From positions 1 to 41,931 of the forward strand of contig JAIXZR010000103.1 of NCBI GenBank assembly GCA_027489455.1: a stretch of 41,931 bases of DNA, given 5' to 3'. The notes under the pieces were generated by a model that saw nothing but the letters and a program-made list of their open reading frames with translations, was not told where the DNA came from and did no database searches. A program made the translations under genes and the position numbers. Shown piece after piece: positions 32,654 to 41,931 of this stretch (its first letter is position 1; every line of letters begins with the position of its first letter). The DNA comes from Rubrivivax sp. (lineage in GTDB: Bacteria; Pseudomonadota; Gammaproteobacteria; Burkholderiales; Burkholderiaceae_C).

Positions 32654-34326
32654 CAGTCCACGCGCGGCAGGGGCGACAGATCCGGGCCGTCGTCCGGCCG
32701 GTCGGTCGCTGCGGCTTCACCGGCCGGCCGGCGACGGCGGCGGCGGCGCTTGCGGGCAGGGGCTGCGTTGTCGACCATGTCGTCCGCTTCAGCCTGGGCC
32801 TGCGGGGTCGTCTCGGGCGCGTCGATGCGGTCGTCGTCCTCGCCGCTGGACGCGGCGGCCGATGCAGGGCGCGCCCGGCCGGCATCGGCGGCCGCTTTCG
32901 CGCCCGGCACCCTGCGCGGCTTGGCCTGCTGGCTGGCACGCAGGTCGGCCAGCAGGGCTTCGCGATCCTCGTCGCTGCCGAGATGGAAGTCCTCCCACCA
33001 ATCGGCCAGTTCGACCGGCACTTCGCCAGTGTCGGCCCGCAGGCGCAGGAAGTCGTAGCCAGCGCGAAAGCGCGGCTGGCCGGCCAGCCCGTGGGCACTG
33101 CTGGCGCTGCGGCGGTCGAAGCGCGGCTGCATGAGCCAGATCTCGCGCATGTCGCCGCCGAGCTTGCCGCGGCCCGAGATGTCGCCGATGCGGGCATCGA
33201 AGACGGCGTCGACGGCCTGCTGCAGGGCCGGGAACGGGGGCTCACCTGCCGCCTTCAGCACGTTCCAGCGGTCCAGCACCTCGTGCCACAGCAGGCAGGC
33301 GAGCATGAAGCTGGGGGCCACCGGGCGGCCTTCTTGCACACGGCGGTCGGTGTCCTGCAGCGCCAGGCGCACGAACTCGTCGCGGGCCGGCTGCGGCGCG
33401 CCGCTGAGCACGGCATCCAGCACCGGGAACACTCCCTTGCCCAGGCCCTGCTTCTTGAGCTCCTCGATGCTGGCCAGTGCGTGCCCGGTCTGCAGCAGCT
33501 TGATCATCTCGTCGAACAGCCGCGACACGGGCACGTTGGCCAGCAGCGCCGCCATCTGCTGGATCGGCTTGCGCGTCGCGGGCTCGATCTCGAAGCCCAG
33601 CTTGGCCGCGAAGCGCACGACGCGGATGATGCGCACCGGGTCTTCGCGGTAGCGCGTCTCGGGGTCGCCGATCATGCGCAGGGTGCGCGCGCGCACGTCG
33701 GCCATGCCGCCGTGGTAATCCACCACGGTCTGGCTCAGCGGGTCGTAGTACATCGCGTTGATGCTGAAGTCGCGCCGCGCCGCGTCTTCGATCTGCGGGC
33801 CCCAGACGTTGTCGCGCAGTACACGACCGCTGGCATCGACGACGTGAGTCTTGTCGGCCAGCTCGTGCTTGCTTGTCTTTTCGTTGCCGGCCACGGTGTC
33901 GGCCGCGGCGATGTCCAGGTAGGCGCGGAAGGTGGAGACCTCGATCGTCTCGTGCTCGCGCCCGCGGCCAAAGACGACATGCACCAGGCGGAAGCGGCGG
34001 CCGATGATGAAGGCGCGGCGGAACAGCGACTTCACCTGCTCGGGCGTGGCGTCGGTGGCGACGTCGAAGTCCTTCGGCCGCAGGCCCACCAGCAGGTCGC
34101 GCACGGCGCCGCCCACGATGTAGGCCTCGAAGCCCGCGTCCTTCAGGGTCTTGACGACGCGCACGGCGTTGGCATCCAGCAGGCTGGCATCGATGCCGTG
34201 CACGGCGTGCGGCACTTCCACACGCGCGCCCAGCGGCACGGCCGGGACGGCCATGGGCGCTGGCGGCGGGGCCAGGTCGCCGGCTTCGCCCTTGCCCAGC
34301 AGGCGGTTGATGAATTTCTTGATCAT
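32653..34326 (-). CDS. pcnB: Poly(A) polymerase I
   Basis: A 557-residue nucleotidyltransferase that adds poly(A) tails to RNA and marks it for decay. The head domain shows YIVGGAVRDLLVGLRPKDFD (the G-G-x7-D-x-D type metal site), then RDFSINAMYYDP and the YREDPVRIIRVVRFAAKLGF element shared with tRNA nucleotidyltransferases. The HSR-leading peptide seen in some PAPs is not obvious. The C-terminal 100 residues are low-complexity and end in an Arg-rich stretch (KRRRRRRRP), probably for RNA binding. The start overlaps the stop of the HAD gene (ATGA). Confidence 0.95.
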   Translation of the reverse strand: MIKKFINRLLGKGEAGDLAPPPAPMAVPAVPLGARVEVPHAVHGIDASLLDANAVRVVKTLKDAGFEAYIVGGAVRDLLVGLRPKDFDVATDATPEQVKSLFRRAFIIGRRFRLVHVVFGRGREHETIEVSTFRAYLDIAAADTVAGNEKTSKHELADKTHVVDASGRVLRDNVWGPQIEDAARRDFSINAMYYDPLSQTVVDYHGGMADVRARTLRMIGDPETRYREDPVRIIRVVRFAAKLGFEIEPATRKPIQQMAALLANVPVSRLFDEMIKLLQTGHALASIEELKKQGLGKGVFPVLDAVLSGAPQPARDEFVRLALQDTDRRVQEGRPVAPSFMLACLLWHEVLDRWNVLKAAGEPPFPALQQAVDAVFDARIGDISGRGKLGGDMREIWLMQPRFDRRSASSAHGLAGQPRFRAGYDFLRLRADTGEVPVELADWWEDFHLGSDEDREALLADLRASQQAKPRRVPGAKAAADAGRARPASAAASSGEDDDRIDAPETTPQAQAEADDMVDNAAPARKRRRRRRRPAGEAAATDRPDDGPDLSPLPRVD

Positions 34327-34991
34327 TCGAAGAGCTTCAGGACAGGCCAGCCTCGCTCGCGGGCATGGCGTTCCAGCGCCGGGCTGGGGTTGGTGGCAAC
34401 GGGATGGCTGACATGCTCGAGCAGGGGCAAGTCATTGGTGGAATCGCTGTAGAAGGTGACGCGCTCGAAATCGCCGAGAGCCCGGCCCTGGGCGGCCAGC
34501 CAACCGGCCACCCGGCTGATCTTGCCTTCGCGGAAGGCCGGGGTGCCAGCCACGGCGCCCGTCACACGGCCCTGCTCGTCCCGCTGCAGTTCGGTGGCGA
34601 TGAGCGCGTCGATGCCAAACTGCGCCGCGATCGGACGGGTGACGAAGTCGTTCGTCGCCGTGACGATGGCGAGCAGGTCGCCCTGCTCACGGTGGCTTTG
34701 CACCAGCTGCAGTGCCGCCGGGTGCAGTTGCGGCTGCACGACCTCGGCCACGAAGCGTGCCTGCACGGCTGCCAGCTCGTGGGCCGACCGCGCCCGCCAG
34801 GGGCCGGTGGCGAAGTCCACGTAAGCGGTCATGTCCAGCCGCCCGGCCTGGTAGTCGGCGTAGAAGGCATCGTTGCGCTGGCGATGCAAGGCGGCGTCGG
34901 CCCACCCCAGCTGGATGAGGAAATCGCCAAAGGCGTGGTCGGAATCGCCCGGCAGGAGCGTTCCGTCGAGATCGAAGAGTGTCAGGTTCAT
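34323..34991 (-). CDS. HAD-superfamily hydrolase, subfamily IB (SerB-like)
   Basis: A 222-residue phosphatase. Motif I is LFDLDGTLLPGDSD (first Asp is the nucleophile), motif II the TAT of AIVTATNDF, motif III the Lys of FREGKISRV and motif IV YSDSTNDLPLLEHV. The alpha-helical cap between I and II is of the phosphoserine phosphatase type, but the substrate is unknown. It overlaps pcnB and hda by ATGA at both ends, so translation is tightly coupled. Confidence 0.92.
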   Translation of the reverse strand: MNLTLFDLDGTLLPGDSDHAFGDFLIQLGWADAALHRQRNDAFYADYQAGRLDMTAYVDFATGPWRARSAHELAAVQARFVAEVVQPQLHPAALQLVQSHREQGDLLAIVTATNDFVTRPIAAQFGIDALIATELQRDEQGRVTGAVAGTPAFREGKISRVAGWLAAQGRALGDFERVTFYSDSTNDLPLLEHVSHPVATNPSPALERHARERGWPVLKLFE

Positions 34992-35743
34992 GCGGGGCGG
35001 TCTGCGGTGGGCCGGGCCAGGGCTTCGGGTTCGGAAAGCACGCTGCGCACCAGCGGCACGGTGATGTGGCGGCCCTGCGCCAGGCCGCGGTCGTCCAGAC
35101 GGTCCAGCAAGGCGGTGAGGGTGCCCAGGTCGCGTTCAACGCGCACCAGCAGGTAGTCCAGCACTTCATCGGGCAGGGGCAGGCCGCGCTCACGGGCGCG
35201 GCGCTGCAGCACCGCGCGGGCGTCGGCGTCGCCCAGCGGCTGCAGCGCCAGCACGTGGCCCCAGGCCAGGCGGGTCTTGAGATCGTCGCGCAGCGGCAGG
35301 TCCACTGGCGGCAGCCGCCCGGCGGCGGCTACTTGCGTGCCCTGGGTCGCGGCTTCGACGAACAGCGCGAAGGCAGCCTGCTGGGCCGCGGCGTCGAAGG
35401 CGTCGCAACCATCCAGCACCACCAGCCGCCATGCCGGCGACCAAGGCCAGGGTTGCGGCAAGGCCGCGTCGAACCACCCCACCCCCGCCCCAGCGGCGCG
35501 CAGGCGTTGCGCCAGTGCTTGCAGCAGGTGTGTCTTGCCGCTGCCGCGCGGGCCCCACAGGTACACCGGCGCGGGCGACGCCCCGGCAAGGCCTGCGGCA
35601 GGCCGCGGGCTGTCGCCGTCACCGAGCGGCGGCAGGCCCGCCAAGGCCTGGAGCTCGGCCCAGGCCGCCGTGTTGGGGCCTGGCAGGTAGTTGTCGAAAC
35701 GGGCTTCTGCCACCGGGCCGATGGCCAGGGGGATCTGTTGCAC
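34988..35743 (-). CDS. hda: DnaA regulatory inactivator Hda
   Basis: A 251-residue DnaA-like AAA+ protein that, with the DNA clamp, stimulates hydrolysis of DnaA-bound ATP and so limits initiation. Walker A is WGPRGSGKTHLLQA, Walker B LVVLDGCDAF. The N-terminal QQIPLAI is a plausible clamp-binding motif. It lacks the DNA-binding domain of DnaA, as expected. GTG start with GAAGGG upstream, which overlaps the stop of the SirB1-like gene. Confidence 0.9.
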   Translation of the reverse strand: MQQIPLAIGPVAEARFDNYLPGPNTAAWAELQALAGLPPLGDGDSPRPAAGLAGASPAPVYLWGPRGSGKTHLLQALAQRLRAAGAGVGWFDAALPQPWPWSPAWRLVVLDGCDAFDAAAQQAAFALFVEAATQGTQVAAAGRLPPVDLPLRDDLKTRLAWGHVLALQPLGDADARAVLQRRARERGLPLPDEVLDYLLVRVERDLGTLTALLDRLDDRGLAQGRHITVPLVRSVLSEPEALARPTADRPA

Positions 35744-35754
35744 GGTGCCGCCCT

Positions 35755-36681
35755 TCAGGTCGACCAGCCGGGTGTGCGGCCCGACGAGCGACCGCCATCC
35801 CCGCCCGGCCCGCGCCCTGGCGTGTGCCGGGGCCGCGCTTCCCAGGCCTGCAGCTGCTGCTGCATGCGGCCGGCGTCTTCCGCCTCGGGCCGGTGCTGCA
35901 GGTACAGGCCCAGGTTGGCCGCCGCCGCGTCGACCTGCCCCATCTCGCCCTGCACCAGGGCGAGATCGCGCCGCTCGTCCCAGGCCTGGGGCAGCAGGAT
36001 CACCAGGCGCTGCAACACGCTGGCCAGCCGCGGGCCGTCGCCGATGCGGCGGTGGATTTCCTTCAGGTTGCGCAGCAGCCGGGCGACGATGTCGCGCGGC
36101 TCGGCGGCCTGCAGGTACAGGCCCAGCGGCACCTCGTTTTCGCCCGTGAGCCCGAACCGGCGGCGGAAAGGCGCCAGCCGGTCTTCGAGCTCGTCACGCG
36201 ACAGGGTCTGCCCGCTGAAGGGGTCGAGGATGACTTCGCCGCGCTGCAGACGCAGCTTGACCAGGAAGTGGCCGGGGAACGACACGCCCTGGGCGCGCAA
36301 ACCGACCTGCGTGGCGATCTCGATGTACAGGATGGCCAGCGTGATCGGGATCCCACGACGTGTCTTCAGGACTTCGTGCAGGTAGCTGTTGCGGCGATCG
36401 TGATAGTCGTTGACGTTGCCAGCGAAGCCCAGCTCGTGGAAGAAATACGAGTTCAGCAGCCGCAGTGTCTGCAGCGGCGCGGCATCGGCGGGCAGCCGCC
36501 GGCGCAGCCGCTCGGCCAGGGTGTCGATCTGCGCCAGCACGCCCTGCGTGTCCAGCCTGGGTGCGTCGTCCTGGCCGACGGCGATGGCGCTTTCCGTCAC
36601 CGACAGGCTGGCGTCGTCGGCCACCAGGCTGGCGAAGTACTCCAGCACGGTCGGGGCGGCAAGATTCAAGGCTCCGGACAT
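35755..36681 (-). CDS. SirB1 family protein (transglutaminase-like with TPR region)
   Basis: A 308-residue protein. An N-terminal helical part leads to a transglutaminase-like core: LNSYFFHELGFAGNVNDYHD, RRGIPITLAILYIEIATQVG and GVSFPGHFLVKL, with a conserved His but no clear Cys nucleophile. A TPR-like C-terminal part (LVILLPQAWDERRDLALVQG) is followed by a Gly/Arg/Pro-rich tail. Function unknown; relatives occur next to hda or murJ. The ATG at 36681 is supported by the family N-terminus, and the open frame beyond it lies in murJ. Confidence 0.85.
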   Translation of the reverse strand: MSGALNLAAPTVLEYFASLVADDASLSVTESAIAVGQDDAPRLDTQGVLAQIDTLAERLRRRLPADAAPLQTLRLLNSYFFHELGFAGNVNDYHDRRNSYLHEVLKTRRGIPITLAILYIEIATQVGLRAQGVSFPGHFLVKLRLQRGEVILDPFSGQTLSRDELEDRLAPFRRRFGLTGENEVPLGLYLQAAEPRDIVARLLRNLKEIHRRIGDGPRLASVLQRLVILLPQAWDERRDLALVQGEMGQVDAAAANLGLYLQHRPEAEDAGRMQQQLQAWEARPRHTPGRGPGGDGGRSSGRTPGWST

Positions 36682-36697
36682 GGCGGCCAGTGTACGG

Positions 36698-38254
<1,557 letters not shown>

Positions 38255-38261
38255 CGGCTGC

Positions 38262-38267
38262 AGTATA
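38262..38267 (-). promoter_or_regulatory. -10 element seven bases from the murJ start
   Basis: TATACT on the minus strand, a good match to the -10 consensus, followed by seven bases and the TTG start of murJ. Transcription would begin at or within one or two bases of the start codon. No clear -35. Confidence 0.5.
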
Positions 38268-38306
38268 GAACTGCCACGGGGCTGGCTTCCGCCAGGGCCC
38301 GCAGCC

Positions 38307-38315
38307 TGCTATACT
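38307..38315 (+). promoter_or_regulatory. Extended -10 promoter of rpsT
   Basis: TGC followed by TATACT (38310-38315): an extended -10 element, which can work without a good -35. Predicted start about 38322, leader about 29 bases before the ATG at 38351. Confidence 0.6.
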
Positions 38316-38350
38316 CGATGGTCTTTGCCCTACACACCCAGACCCGAAGC

Positions 38351-38653
38351 ATGGCCACCTCGTCCAAAGCCAAGAAAAAGACCGTTCGCCTCGCCTCCGG
38401 CCGCAAGCGCGCGCGCCAGGACGTGGCGCTGAATGCCGCCAATACCTCGCTGCGCTCGCAGTTCCGCACCGTCGTGAAGAACGTGGTGAAGGCAGTGGGC
38501 ACGGGCGACAAGGCCAAGGCCAGCGAGACCTTCAAGTCCGCCCAGAGCGTGATCGACTCGGTGGCCGACAAGGGCATCTTCCACAAGAACAAGGCTGCCC
38601 GCCTGAAGAGCCGCCTTTCGGCCAAGGTCAAGGCGCTGGCACTGGCCGCCTGA
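38351..38653 (+). CDS. rpsT: 30S ribosomal protein S20
   Basis: A 100-residue basic ribosomal protein: [35 protein letters not shown], then [20 protein letters not shown]. The start at 38351 gives the family N-terminus; an in-frame ATG 33 bases upstream (38318) falls before the predicted transcription start. Followed by a strong terminator shared with the DUF3579 gene. Confidence 0.98.
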   Translation: MATSSKAKKKTVRLASGRKRARQDVALNAANTSLRSQFRTVVKNVVKAVGTGDKAKASETFKSAQSVIDSVADKGIFHKNKAARLKSRLSAKVKALALAA

Positions 38654-38705
38654 ACCTGGGTGCCCTGGCGGCACCCGCTGCGGGCAGTCTGATCTGCCTT
38701 CGCAC

Positions 38706-38739
38706 ACACCAAAAGCCCGCACCTGCGGGCTTTTGGTGT
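38706..38739. terminator. Bidirectional intrinsic terminator between rpsT and the DUF3579 gene
   Basis: A perfect 15-bp inverted repeat (38706-38720 with 38725-38739) with a 4-base loop ACCT; the stem core is GCCCGC/GCGGGC flanked by AAAA/TTTT. The T-run inside the stem and the bases after it serve both strands, so it can end rpsT (plus) and the DUF3579 gene (minus). Confidence 0.9.
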
Positions 38740-38741
38740 TT

Positions 38742-39047
38742 TCAGGCCGCCTGGATGTCGACCACACGCAACTCGTTGTCGCGCGCAAAACTCATCACGA
38801 AGTCCCAGGCCATGGGCTCGATGTCGCGCAGCGCTTCGCTCACCAGCACGCACTTCACGCCATCCACGACCTGAGGCACGCAGTACGGCGAATAGCCGAT
38901 GTAGGCGCCCTTGCCGCCCAGCCCGCCCGCAGGCCGGAAACTGGCCATCGCACCGGCCAGCCGCTCGGCCCAGTCACTGGGCCGGAAGGTACGCCCTTGC
39001 AAGGTGATGCCCTGGATGTAACAACGGCGGGGCGATGGAACGGTCAT
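38742..39047 (-). CDS. DUF3579 domain-containing protein
   Basis: A 101-residue protein of unknown function, common in betaproteobacteria and usually next to argD. Visible text: YIQGITLQGRTFRPSDWAER, KGAYIGYSPYCVPQVVDGVK and MAWDFVMSFARDNELRVVD. No membrane segment or signal peptide. The ATG at 39047 is preferred to the TTG before it. A CACAAT -10-like box is at 39075-39080. Confidence 0.88.
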   Translation of the reverse strand: MTVPSPRRCYIQGITLQGRTFRPSDWAERLAGAMASFRPAGGLGGKGAYIGYSPYCVPQVVDGVKCVLVSEALRDIEPMAWDFVMSFARDNELRVVDIQAA

Positions 39048-39074
39048 CAAGCGGAGTTTCGGGAAAACCCCGGC

Positions 39075-39080
39075 ATTGTG
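39075..39080 (-). promoter_or_regulatory. Putative -10 element of the DUF3579 gene
   Basis: CACAAT on the minus strand, 27 bases from the ATG; the same hexamer in the same GGCACAATGC context precedes ppx. Confidence 0.3.
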
Positions 39081-39132
39081 CCCTGCTCTTGCTGCGTCGC
39101 AGCATCCAGACCGCGCGCAGTCTGGCCGCCTC

Positions 39133-39138
39133 TAGAAT
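39133..39138 (+). promoter_or_regulatory. Putative -10 element just before an orphan terminator
   Basis: TAGAAT in CTAGAATCC. Predicted transcription start about 39145, immediately before a terminator hairpin (39147-39181). A transcript from here would be about 45 bases unless the terminator is passed. Confidence 0.4.
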
Positions 39139-39146
39139 CCTTTGAA

Positions 39147-39188
39147 CCGGCGGGCGGGGCTGCTGCAGCCCCGCCCGCCGGCCTTTTT
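39147..39188 (+). terminator. Orphan intrinsic terminator or attenuator upstream of argD
   Basis: A perfect 14-bp GC-only stem (39147-39160 with 39168-39181), 7-base loop TGCTGCA, then CC and five T (39184-39188). It is oriented to stop plus-strand transcription, yet no plus-strand gene ends here: rpsT has its own terminator at 38706-38739 and DUF3579 is on the other strand. It lies 49-90 bases before the argD start. Confidence 0.75.
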
Positions 39189-39205
39189 GCTCTGGCCCGC
39201 TTGCT

Positions 39206-39211
39206 GACAAT
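39206..39211 (+). promoter_or_regulatory. Putative -10 element of argD-argF downstream of the terminator
   Basis: GACAAT in the context TTGCTGACAATCC; predicted start about 39219, leader about 18 bases holding GAAAGG as ribosome site. No good -35. If it is the main promoter, the upstream terminator would insulate argDF rather than regulate it. Confidence 0.35.
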
Positions 39212-39236
39212 CCGATCCTGTCGAAAGGCCCCACCG

Positions 39237-40451
39237 ATGAACGCTCCAGACCCCGTGCAGGCCCTCGCGCGCCCCATGCCGCATGTCTTGAACACCTACG
39301 GCCGCCTGCCCATCGCGCTGTCGCATGGACGTGGCTGCTGGGTCTGGGACACCCACGGCAAGAAGTACCTGGACGGCCTGGGCGGCATCGCCGTGAACAC
39401 CCTGGGCCACGCCCACCCCAAGCTGGTGCCGGCGCTGCAGGACCAGGTGGCCAAGCTGATCCACACCAGCAATTACTACGAGATTCCGCTGCAGGAACAG
39501 CTGGCCGCCAAGCTGTGCGAGATCTCGGGCCTGGACGGCGCCTTCTTCTGTAACTCGGGCCTGGAAGCCAACGAAGCCGCGCTGAAGATCGCGCGCAAGT
39601 TCGGCCACGACAAGGGCATCGAGCGGCCGGAGATCATCGTCTACGAACGCGCCTTCCACGGCCGCAGCATCGCCACGCTTTCCGCCACCGGCAACCCGAA
39701 GGTGCAGGCCGGCTTTGGCCCGCTGGTGGAAGGCTTCGTGCGCGTGCCGATGAACGACCTGGCTGCCATCGAGGCCGCCGCGCGCAGCAACCCCAAAATC
39801 GTGGCCGTGTTCCTGGAAACCATCCAGGGCGAAGGCGGCGTGAACCCGGCGCGCTGGGACTACCTGCGCGGCCTGCGCGAGGCCTGCGACGCGCACGACT
39901 GGCTGCTGATGCTGGACGAAGTGCAGTGCGGCATTGGCCGCACCGGCAAGTGGTTCGCCCACCAGTGGGCCGGCGTGAAGCCCGACGTCATGCCGCTGGC
40001 CAAGGGCCTGGGCTCGGGCGTACCCATCGGGGCCGTGGTCTGCGGCCCGCGCGCGCTGAACGTGCTGGGGCCCGGCAACCATGGCACCACCTTCGGCGGC
40101 AACCCGCTGGCGATGCGCGCTGGCGTGGAAACGCTTCGCATCTGCGAAGAAGACGGCATCCTGGAGAACGCCGCGACCGTGGGCGAAGCGCTGCAGGGCT
40201 GCCTGCGGCGTGAACTGGAAGGCGTGGCGGGCGTGAAGGAAGTGCGCGGCGCCGGGCTGATGATCGGCATCGAGCTCGACCGCCCCTGCGGCGTGCTGCT
40301 GGGCCGCGCGGCCGAGGCCGGGCTGATGATCAGCGTCACGGCCGAGCGCGTGATCCGCATCGTGCCGCCGCTGATCCTGTCGATGGAAGAGGCCGGGCAG
40401 ATCGTCGCCATCCTGTGCCCGCTGATCAAGCAGTTCCTGGCCGAGCCATGA
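39237..40451 (+). CDS. argD: Acetylornithine aminotransferase
   Basis: A 404-residue class III PLP aminotransferase that converts N-acetylglutamate semialdehyde to N-acetylornithine in arginine synthesis; members may also act on succinylornithine in catabolism. Landmarks: YLDGLGGIAVNTLGHAHPKL, FFCNSGLEANEAALKIARK, HGRSIATLSATGNPK, LMLDEVQCGIGRTGKW, and the PLP lysine in MPLAKGLGSGVPIGA. The ATG at 39237 has GAAAGG upstream. The stop overlaps argF as ATGA. Confidence 0.95.
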   Translation: MNAPDPVQALARPMPHVLNTYGRLPIALSHGRGCWVWDTHGKKYLDGLGGIAVNTLGHAHPKLVPALQDQVAKLIHTSNYYEIPLQEQLAAKLCEISGLDGAFFCNSGLEANEAALKIARKFGHDKGIERPEIIVYERAFHGRSIATLSATGNPKVQAGFGPLVEGFVRVPMNDLAAIEAAARSNPKIVAVFLETIQGEGGVNPARWDYLRGLREACDAHDWLLMLDEVQCGIGRTGKWFAHQWAGVKPDVMPLAKGLGSGVPIGAVVCGPRALNVLGPGNHGTTFGGNPLAMRAGVETLRICEEDGILENAATVGEALQGCLRRELEGVAGVKEVRGAGLMIGIELDRPCGVLLGRAAEAGLMISVTAERVIRIVPPLILSMEEAGQIVAILCPLIKQFLAEP

Positions 40452-41380
40452 AGCCCGGCTCGAGCCTGATCAAGCATTACCTGCAGTTCAAGGACCTGCG
40501 CGCCCAGGAATACGCTTACCTCTTCGAGCGCACGCGCACGATCAAGACGCGCTTCAAGAACTACGAGCGCTACCAGCCGCTGGTGGACCGCACGCTGGCG
40601 ATGATCTTCGAGAAGGCCAGCACGCGCACGCGCGTGAGCTTCGAGGCTGGCATGTACCAGATGGGCGGCAGCGTGGTGAACCTGACCACTGGCGACAGCC
40701 AGCTCGGCCGCGCCGAACCGGTGGAAGACAGCGCCCGCGTGATCAGCCGGATGGTCGACATCGTGATGATCCGCACCTTCGAGCAGGCCAAGATCGAGCG
40801 CTTCGCCGCGCATTCGCGGGTGCCGGTGATCAACGGACTCACCAACGAGTACCACCCCTGCCAGATCCTGGCCGACATCTACACCTACATCGAGCACCGC
40901 GGCAGCATCCAGGGCAAGGTGGTGGCCTGGGTGGGCGACGGCAACAACATGGCCAACACCTGGCTGCAGGCGGCCGAGACGCTTGGCTTCACGGTGCACG
41001 TGAGCACGCCCAGCGGCTATGAGATCGACCCGTCTGTCGCCGGCATCCGCGACACCGGCTGCTACAAGGTCTTCGACCACCCCCTGCAGGCCTGCGAAGG
41101 CGCCCACCTGGTGACGACCGACGTCTGGACGAGCATGGGCTTCGAGGCCGAGAACGACGAACGCCGCAAGGCCTTCGTCGACTGGTGCGTGGATGAAGAC
41201 ATGATGGCCGTGGCGCAGCCCGATGCGCTGTTCATGCACTGCCTGCCTGCGCACCGTGGGGAAGAGGTGACCGCCGAGGTCATCGACGGCCCGCAGAGCG
41301 TGGTCTGGGACGAGGCCGAGAACCGCATGCACGTGCAGAAGGCGCTGATGGAGTACCTCCTGCTCGGGCGCATCGGCTAG
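40448..41380 (+). CDS. argF: Ornithine carbamoyltransferase
   Basis: A 310-residue enzyme making citrulline from ornithine and carbamoyl phosphate. Carbamoyl phosphate is bound by STRTR (residues 58-62) and HPCQ, ornithine by the HCLPAHRGEE region near the C-terminus, all intact. The start overlaps the argD stop. It converges on the CoA-transferase gene with 10 bases between stops and no terminator. Confidence 0.97.
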   Translation: MKPGSSLIKHYLQFKDLRAQEYAYLFERTRTIKTRFKNYERYQPLVDRTLAMIFEKASTRTRVSFEAGMYQMGGSVVNLTTGDSQLGRAEPVEDSARVISRMVDIVMIRTFEQAKIERFAAHSRVPVINGLTNEYHPCQILADIYTYIEHRGSIQGKVVAWVGDGNNMANTWLQAAETLGFTVHVSTPSGYEIDPSVAGIRDTGCYKVFDHPLQACEGAHLVTTDVWTSMGFEAENDERRKAFVDWCVDEDMMAVAQPDALFMHCLPAHRGEEVTAEVIDGPQSVVWDEAENRMHVQKALMEYLLLGRIG

Positions 41381-41390
41381 GCCGCCAGGC

Positions 41391-41931
41391 CTACATCAAC
41401 AGCTTCACGCCCGTCTTGGCCTGCAGTTCATCGGCCGTCACGCCGGGCGCCATTTCCACCACCTTCAGGCCCTGCGGCGTCACGTCCATCACGGCCAGGT
41501 CGGTGATGATCTGGTTGACCACGCCCACGCCCGTCAGCGGCAGCGTGCACTTCGGCAGGATCTTCAGATCGTGCCCGCCGTCCTTCTTGCGCGCCACGTG
41601 TTCCATGAGCACGATCACGCGTGCCACGCCGGCCACCAGGTCCATGGCGCCGCCCATGCCCTTGACCATCTTGCCCGGGATCATCCAGTTCGCCAGGTCA
41701 CCCTTCTCGCTGACCTGCATCGCGCCCAGGATGGACAGGTCGATCTTGCCGCCGCGGATCATCGCGAAGCTGGTCTCGCTGCCGAAAATGCTGCTGCCCG
41801 GGATGGTGGTGACGGTCTGCTTGCCGGCATTGATGAGTTCGGCGTCGACTTCATCCTCGGTCGGGAAAGGCCCGATGCCGAGCATGCCGTTCTCGCTCTG
41901 CAGCCAGACTTCGATGTCGGCACGCACGAAG
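41391..41931 (-). CDS. 3-oxoacid CoA-transferase subunit B (C-terminal part, 5' end outside window)
   Basis: Beta subunit of a class I CoA-transferase (ScoB/PcaJ/AtoA type), which with an A subunit moves CoA from succinyl-CoA to a 3-oxoacid. The frame stays open to the window end with [20 protein letters not shown]; the Glu in SENG is the catalytic residue that forms the thioester. [20 protein letters not shown] and [18 protein letters not shown] are also typical. About 180 residues are visible. Acetoacetate versus 3-oxoadipate cannot be decided; the text is closest to succinyl-CoA:acetoacetate enzymes. Confidence 0.92.
   Translation of the reverse strand, partial: FVRADIEVWLQSENGMLGIGPFPTEDEVDAELINAGKQTVTTIPGSSIFGSETSFAMIRGGKIDLSILGAMQVSEKGDLANWMIPGKMVKGMGGAMDLVAGVARVIVLMEHVARKKDGGHDLKILPKCTLPLTGVGVVNQIITDLAVMDVTPQGLKVVEMAPGVTADELQAKTGVKLLM

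Overview
The window is chromosomal DNA of very high GC content from a betaproteobacterium of the order Burkholderiales, probably in the Rubrivivax/Leptothrix/Comamonadaceae neighbourhood. This is inferred from protein types, from neighbourhoods usual for that group (xseB-ispA-dxs-folE2, orn/M48/phhB/rsgA, hda-HAD-pcnB-folK, DUF3579-argD-argF) and from codon use; no rRNA or tRNA gene is present to fix the taxonomy. Coding density is very high and no gap between genes exceeds about 280 bases. I see no insertion sequence, prophage, CRISPR array, origin or tRNA.

Layout. (1) 1-3676 (+): the end of a basic amino acid binding protein, an AraC-type arginine regulator and the two subunits of arginine/ornithine succinyltransferase (AruF, AruG): an arginine catabolism block. 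(2) 3690-5922: a SAM methyltransferase and a flavoprotein, divergently transcribed, possibly acting on one small molecule. (3) 5937-9959 (-): xseB-ispA-dxs-folE2, covering isoprenoid precursor and folate synthesis. (4) 10223-12760 (+): a Rieske oxygenase, a 3-mercaptopyruvate sulfurtransferase gene broken by one in-frame TAG, and a UspA protein. (5) 12844-14587 (-): a ZIP metal transporter and a Tat-exported dienelactone hydrolase. (6) 14662-18849: polyphosphate metabolism (ppx one way; ppk and sixA the other). (7) 18930-23104 (-): an ABC transporter whose gene order, read 5'-3', is J-Q-M-O-P, exactly that of the Pseudomonas aotJQMOP arginine/ornithine operon. (8) 23190-26346: oligoribonuclease, an M48 membrane protease, pterin carbinolamine dehydratase and RsgA. 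(9) 26381-31347 (-): rpsP-rimM-trmD, a lipoprotein gene inserted before rplS, then a NUDIX hydrolase and a CobD/CbiB-like protein. (10) 31623-38254: a TM2 protein, and the run murJ, SirB1-like, hda, HAD phosphatase, pcnB, folK on the minus strand. (11) 38351-41931: rpsT, DUF3579, argD-argF and the C-terminal part of a CoA-transferase B subunit.

How the parts connect. Two arginine loci 15 kb apart look like one regulon. The AraC-type regulator at 571-1632 resembles Pseudomonas ArgR, and immediately upstream of aotJ (23158-23199) lie two direct half-sites 21 bp apart that fit the TGTCGC-N8-AA pattern I recall for that regulator. The arginine biosynthesis pair argD-argF has an orphan intrinsic terminator in front of it.

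Other points of interest: repeated placing of -10-like hexamers only 6-8 bases from start codons that lack a Shine-Dalgarno sequence (possible leaderless mRNAs, strikingly for the divergent orn/M48 pair), a possible 24-codon leader ORF coupled to the flavoprotein, and overlapping opposed -10 elements in front of the rpsP operon. All promoter, operator and terminator calls were made by eye. No wholly new multi-gene system stands out; the most promising material is regulatory.
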